A stretch of 64,000 nt of DNA from Tretioscincus oriximinensis (lineage: Eukaryota; Chordata; Lepidosauria; Squamata; Gymnophthalmidae), in the NCBI GenBank assembly GCA_022410635.1, contig JAJVDF010000955.1:157508-221507 (forward strand), given 5' to 3'. Shown here one piece after another: positions 49,701-55,700 of this stretch. The stretch's first letter is position 1. Each line of letters opens with the position of its first letter. The position numbers and the translations under genes were made by a program. Under the pieces are notes generated by a model, which did not search any database, was not told where the DNA came from, and saw only the letters and a program-made list of their open reading frames with translations.

Positions 49701-52700
49701 TGCTCCTACAAACTGCGAATGGGTGGAAGCTTATCACATGCGCTCTAATAGTAGATCATATTAAGCAATGCTACATCTGCCCCAGTGCTCTATGTTCTGG
49801 ACCCAAACATATCTGTATGAGTATGCTTATGGCTTCATGAAGCACACAGTGAAACTGAACTGTAGGTTGGTTCTAATACTGTCCAACCTGCTAAATGCAG
49901 AAACAGACTACTACACCTAATCCAGATTTACTAGTATAAATCATGGTAAGTACATAAAGATATTTTACAGGGTACTGTGTAACAGAATCTCCATTTCCGA
50001 TAAGAACATAAGAAAGGAATGGGGTCGATCCCATCTAGCCCAGCATTCTTTCTTACACGGTAGTACACCCATTGCCCATGGGCATCTCAAGCAGAAGAAG
50101 GCAAAATCCTCACCTGTTCTCGGTGCCTTCAAATGGTACCACAGGAATCCTGCCTGTTGCTCCATCTCGGAGGCAGGATCAAGAGTTCCATTCTTGTAGC
50201 TATTTAGGCCCTTGGCTTCCCTGAACGTATCTAATCCTGTCCAGCTTTTATCCAGCTACCACCACTTCTTCTGGAAGTGAATTCCACAGACCAAAGACCC
50301 TCTGCCCATCAGTTTCAAGGAATGCCCCCTGGTCCTAATGTTGTGTGATAGACAAAATATTTTTTCTCTGTTCACCTTATCCATCCCATGCAATCAGATC
50401 ACCTCTTAAACGCCATCTCTCGAGGCTTGAGGGGCCCAGACATTGCAGCCAAATTTCACAAGGGATTTTCTTCCAGCCCTTTGATCATTCTTGTTGCCTT
50501 TTCTGCACCTTCTCTAGTTCCACAATCCTTTTTCTGAGATGTGGTGACCAGAACTGTAGACAGTATTCCAAATGTGGCCTCAGCACAGATTTATCAAGAG
50601 GCACAACAATACTTGCCATCTAGCTTATTGCCTTACCGTCAGCTTGATTTCTGTTTTATAGCAAGTTTGCCTCTCTGTCCCTGCAGGCGGCTCTTTGGAC
50701 GTCTACAGAAAAATCCCGGAACACGTATTGGGAAGAATCGCTGTAGCTGTAAGTATAGTGGGTTGTGATGAGACAATTCCGTCAAAGTCCTCTGTAATCT
50801 GGGTAATGAAACGGCACTGAATTTTGGCTGTAACTTTCCTGGGAGACACTCCAGTTTTCTTTCGATATTAGTGTGTTCTTTTGTATTTCAAAAAGCTAGC
50901 AAGTTCCACCGTTTCTGCTCATTTTGTTTCCAAATTTCATCTCCAAGGGAGGCTTAGAGATTAAGCTCTAGAAGCTCAAGCATGCTTGATAAAATATTAT
51001 GCTTCTTACTTTGATTATCTCTGCCTCTTTCTGCATTCGGCAGCAGGATGTTTCGGGATGTGTTTTGGAATAAGGGTTTGTTATCTGCATGCCAGTGTGT
51101 GCTATGTCTGCCTTCTCACAGAGGTGAAAGAAGTGCCTTTGAAAACTGCGAATCCAGCTCCATTTCATCGTCCAAACAAGATTTGCATTGGCTTCTGCAG
51201 ATAATGGCCACATTGGTTGGGTAATCTGTTTTTGGAATGTCCTCTTCTCTTGCTCCATTCTGCCTTTCTTAACAAATGTGCCTGAGTTTTGCTCAAATCC
51301 ATAATTAGAAAAAGAACTGATTTATAGATATTCAGTTTTGTGCAAAACCAGAACACCCCCCAACCCCCCCAACCCCCAGTTTTAAAACCCACTATCTAAG
51401 GTTAGAAAAAAATGAAGGCACAGGGGCAGTGCACCGCAACCCTTCCTAGAACCTCCTACAGGTGGTCACGCTGNGCACAAGGAGCCCAGATCAATATAGA
51501 GGCAATCCTGCTAGGGGCAAACCGTAGCCAGAGCAGGGTTAGCCCAAATTGGGGAAACCTGCATCTTGCTGTACCCCGTTATGGTGATGTGTGGCTTTGT
51601 AATCTGTTTTCGGAGTGTCCTTCTGCGCTCCATTTTTTTTTAAAGTGTCTGAATTTTGTGCAAACCCATTATTATTATTATTAGAAAAAGAACTGGGTTC
51701 TATAACCTGCTTTTCTCACCTTTCAAAGGGACTCTAGTTTCTGTAAAACTAGAACTTGGCAACAGCAGAAACCCTTTAAAAACTGCTGTTCCTACAAAAT
51801 GGAGACCTAGTGGTGGTGCACAGTTGGCCCGTGTTTGTGGAAGAGCTCCGTGAATGATCCATAGCTAAAAAGCTCTGGATGTGGATTATAGGGGAACTGC
51901 TGGTGCCCAGTGCAAAACCACACAGCTTTTGCTCCCATTTCTTTCCCTCATGAGAACATGGCCATAGAGAAGTTAAATTGTCTGCATCTGTTTTTGCAGC
52001 AGAGAAATCAGGGCAGAATGCCTGATCCACTGGTGACAAGGGATGTAAGGGTATCGACAGTTTAATAAATTGCTGTATTGATAGACGAAACAACGTCAAT
52101 AAACCATCAAGTACCACCGACTCCTACCTGACTGAAACTCGGGAAATTCAAGGCAGTTATTGCAGGCCTTATAAAAAAGGCAGGCAGTTTATTGTGATGC
52201 ATTCTTAGCCAAGGTTCAAATGGTGACCAAAACAGTTGCCATGTTTCTTGGATTTGTTCTGGGTTTCTGCTGACTTGAGGAAAAAACCCAGGATTGTGTT
52301 TGCCTTTTTTGCAGATGCTTATTTATCATCTGCCTACAAAAAACTCAGCTCCCCTTTGCTTGTTAGTCTTTAAGGTAGAATGAGAACATAAGAGTCTCAG
52401 AGGAGCCCTGCTGATTCAGGCTGTGGCCCATCTACTCCAACCTTCTGTCCCACAGTGGCCCACCAATTGCACCTGGGCAGTGTGAAGCAGAAGGCAAAAT
52501 CTTCACCTGTTCTCAACTCCCTATAAATGGCTATTTATAACTTTGGTGGCCATGAACTTGTCTAATCCTGTCTTAAAGTTATCCAGACTACTAGCTACAA
52601 TTACCTTCTCCTTGTAAAACCACCTCTCTCTAGCAATGAGACCCCCTTGCTAGAAATTCTGAATCCAGGCTAATACGGCTACTTCTTTGAATTCTGTCAC

Positions 52701-55700
52701 AATGCGGGGGTACAGAGGAACAATTGTGAAATCTCACGCAGGCTTTAATCGCTTTAGTGGTTTCAAGCACAACAAAAGTTATTCTGTAATGTACCATTTA
52801 ATTAAATGCCTGTTTTCCACAGTCATTATGCATCAAGCTGACAACTGAAATCCTTTAATCTAATCCGGGCAGTGCTTTAGCCCCTTTTCATTGTAATTCG
52901 TAGCCTTGCTTCCTTCTCTTTGGTTTAGCTGCCTGGGCAAAGAGCAGCTTTTCATCTGACGCTGGGTGGACTTGTTGGTTTAAGCCCTGCGTGGTTTCTT
53001 GTGCTCTATGAGCACATTTCTCTTTTGTAGAGATAGACAGATTAAAAGTGTGTCATTTCCACGGTTGGACTGAATCTGTGCAATGTTGCTCTATGGCCAT
53101 GATTGATGTANCTCCCTGTGGATTTTGCTTGCAAGCATCAGTTTGTGTCCAAAGGCCCAGGGAGACTCTGACCCAATCTGTAGGAAAGTGCGATTGTTAG
53201 CTAATTTATTAAAATGGCGCCTCTGTAGCTTGATGCTAATGTACCAGCCAGGGCTATATAATAACAGCCTCATGCTGTGGATGCACCTGACATTTATTCA
53301 GTCTCCAGTCCATGCTCTGTTCACAAGGATCACATACCAATATGCATTTCCTTTTCTTCTCTACACCGTCCCTCCCTGTCATTGTCCGCTCCCCCCTCCA
53401 CTAACTGAAATCAAGAACCCTGGATTTGGAGGGGACCCCCAGGGTCATTGGGTCCTGCCGGCTGGACCCACATCACGCCGATCTTGAAAGAGCTNCACTG
53501 GCTGCCAGTTTGCTATTGAGCTGAATTCAAGGTTTGAACTCTAACCTACAAGGCCCTAAATTTCTTAGGCCCCAAATACCTAAAAGAAGCCTTCTCCCAC
53601 CTCAACCTGCCTATGCCTTTAAGCTGTACAGGGGAGTCTCCCCTGACTGCACCACCTCTCTTAGTGGAAAAGAGGGTGGGAACCCGGGACAGGGCCTTCT
53701 CATTGGGAGCCCCCAGGCTATGGAACCATCTCCCCCTTGAGGTGCATCAATCACCCTCTCTGTGTTCATTCAGAAAACATTTGAAGTCGCAGCTCTTTCA
53801 CCTGGGCTCTGGCTGAAAAAACACTTTCCCTTCCCTACTTTCAGATATTGTTGTTTTAATATGTTAATTTGGTTTTTATTGTTAAGCGCCTTGGGACTTT
53901 CCTGTCCAATGCAGGATTCCCTAAACCATTTCAGACCCATGGCTGCCCAGGCTCTGTTTGAAGACTTCCACTGAAGAAGAACTCACCACTTCCAGTGGCA
54001 ACCTGTTCCACTGGTTGATCACTCTGACCAGCAGAAAGTATTTTCCCATGTGTCATCTATATCTACTTCCAGGTTGGACTGCAGTCCCATCTCATTCTTT
54101 CTCATCCTTCAATGGGCAATGAGAATATGTCCNATCTCTCTGTTTGTTCGTTTATTTATTTATTTATACCACCCTATTCCCGTAGGTCTCAGGGCGGTTA
54201 ACAATAAAACCATAATTTTAACACATTAAAAACAGCCATATATAAAAGTGGGGAGGAGACAGTAGTTTTCTAGCCAAAGGCCAGGTCAAAGAGGTGCGTC
54301 TTTAAGCGTTTTCTGAAAGTGCACAGAGATGGTGATTGACGCACCTCGAGGGGGAGACTATTCCATAGTCTGGGGGCTGCCACAGAGAAGACCCTATTCC
54401 AGGCCTTCCCACCCTCTCGGCCACTGAGGGTAGTGGTACAATCAGGAGGGCCTTCCCTGCAGATCTTGAGGCACGGGCAGGCTCATATGGGAGAGAGGTA
54501 TTAATTAAACTCTATCTAGGTCAGATAAATCAAAACAATTAAAATATTTACTATCAAACTTCAATGTAAAATTAAACTGAAAATTAAAATCTCGGTTCTG
54601 AATGTTTTGGGACACAGCTTGGCCACCCACATGGCAGTGTAGACTATCACAGGCCCCATTAGCTGATAGGCTGATCAGATGACCCCTTTGGGTGTGTGTG
54701 TTGAAAACCTGGTTTTGGTGTGCCTCCCAGTTTTTTCTGAGTTTTTTTTCAAGATTTTTTAATTTTTTTTAAATTTTTTTTCCTCAGAAAAAAACAGGAG
54801 GCACCCCAAAAACGGGTTTTTAACACACACACCCCAAAAGGGGTCATCTAATCAGCCTACACTAGCACATAGATGGCAGGCTCCTATTCTGAGATATAGC
54901 CCAGTAGGGATAGGAAGTTGTTTGACGTAGATTTTTTAAAATGAAGAGTATTATGGAAGAACAAATATTAAACTGGTTCAGTAATTTATTTATTTATTTC
55001 ATCTATAGGTTGTTAAAGGACTTACATATTTGTGGAGCTTGAAAATTTTACACAGAGGTAAGTTGCAAGGTTTTCTCTTTGTGCTTTATGTTTTAGGAAA
55101 GGAGTTGCTCTGGTGGTTTTAAAACCTCTGAAAAATAAAAACCATAACCTAAGCTTTACCAACCTTGAGGCAAGTCCTAGAGCAATGTGTGTGTCCCCCC
55201 CCCCCCTCTGCTCCCCCCCAGAGCCATTTCAGGAAAGTCTGATTGCTTTTAAATGCTATTTGCAGAGATTTGATGGCAACTTTGCCATTTTGTTTCTGTT
55301 TTAAATGCGATGTAAGTGTGAAGTGGTATATAAATAAGTAAATAATACGTAAAGTAACCAGGCCCTTTCACAGGCGACACGTGGCCAGGCTCCTAATGAC
55401 TAGAAAAGCAGGCGCCTGTACACTGCTGATCCCAGGCATTCAGCATCTCATTCAGGGTATCTTGTCGCCCAGATGCCTTGAACTTTGGAATGTGACGCGG
55501 CTAATACTTGTACGCAGTCAAGGTGCTTTAAAGCGGGCGCTGAATGAAATGAATAGGCCAGCTGAAAAACAAGCCAACCCTTTTCCTGTTAAACAAGGCC
55601 GCGGGAATGTTTCTGCCTCCAGCATCCTGACCCCCTTTTTGACGGTTGTTTGGGAGCTCATGTCCTGTTGGTCTTGCAAACCGCTCAGGCGGAGGTAGCC

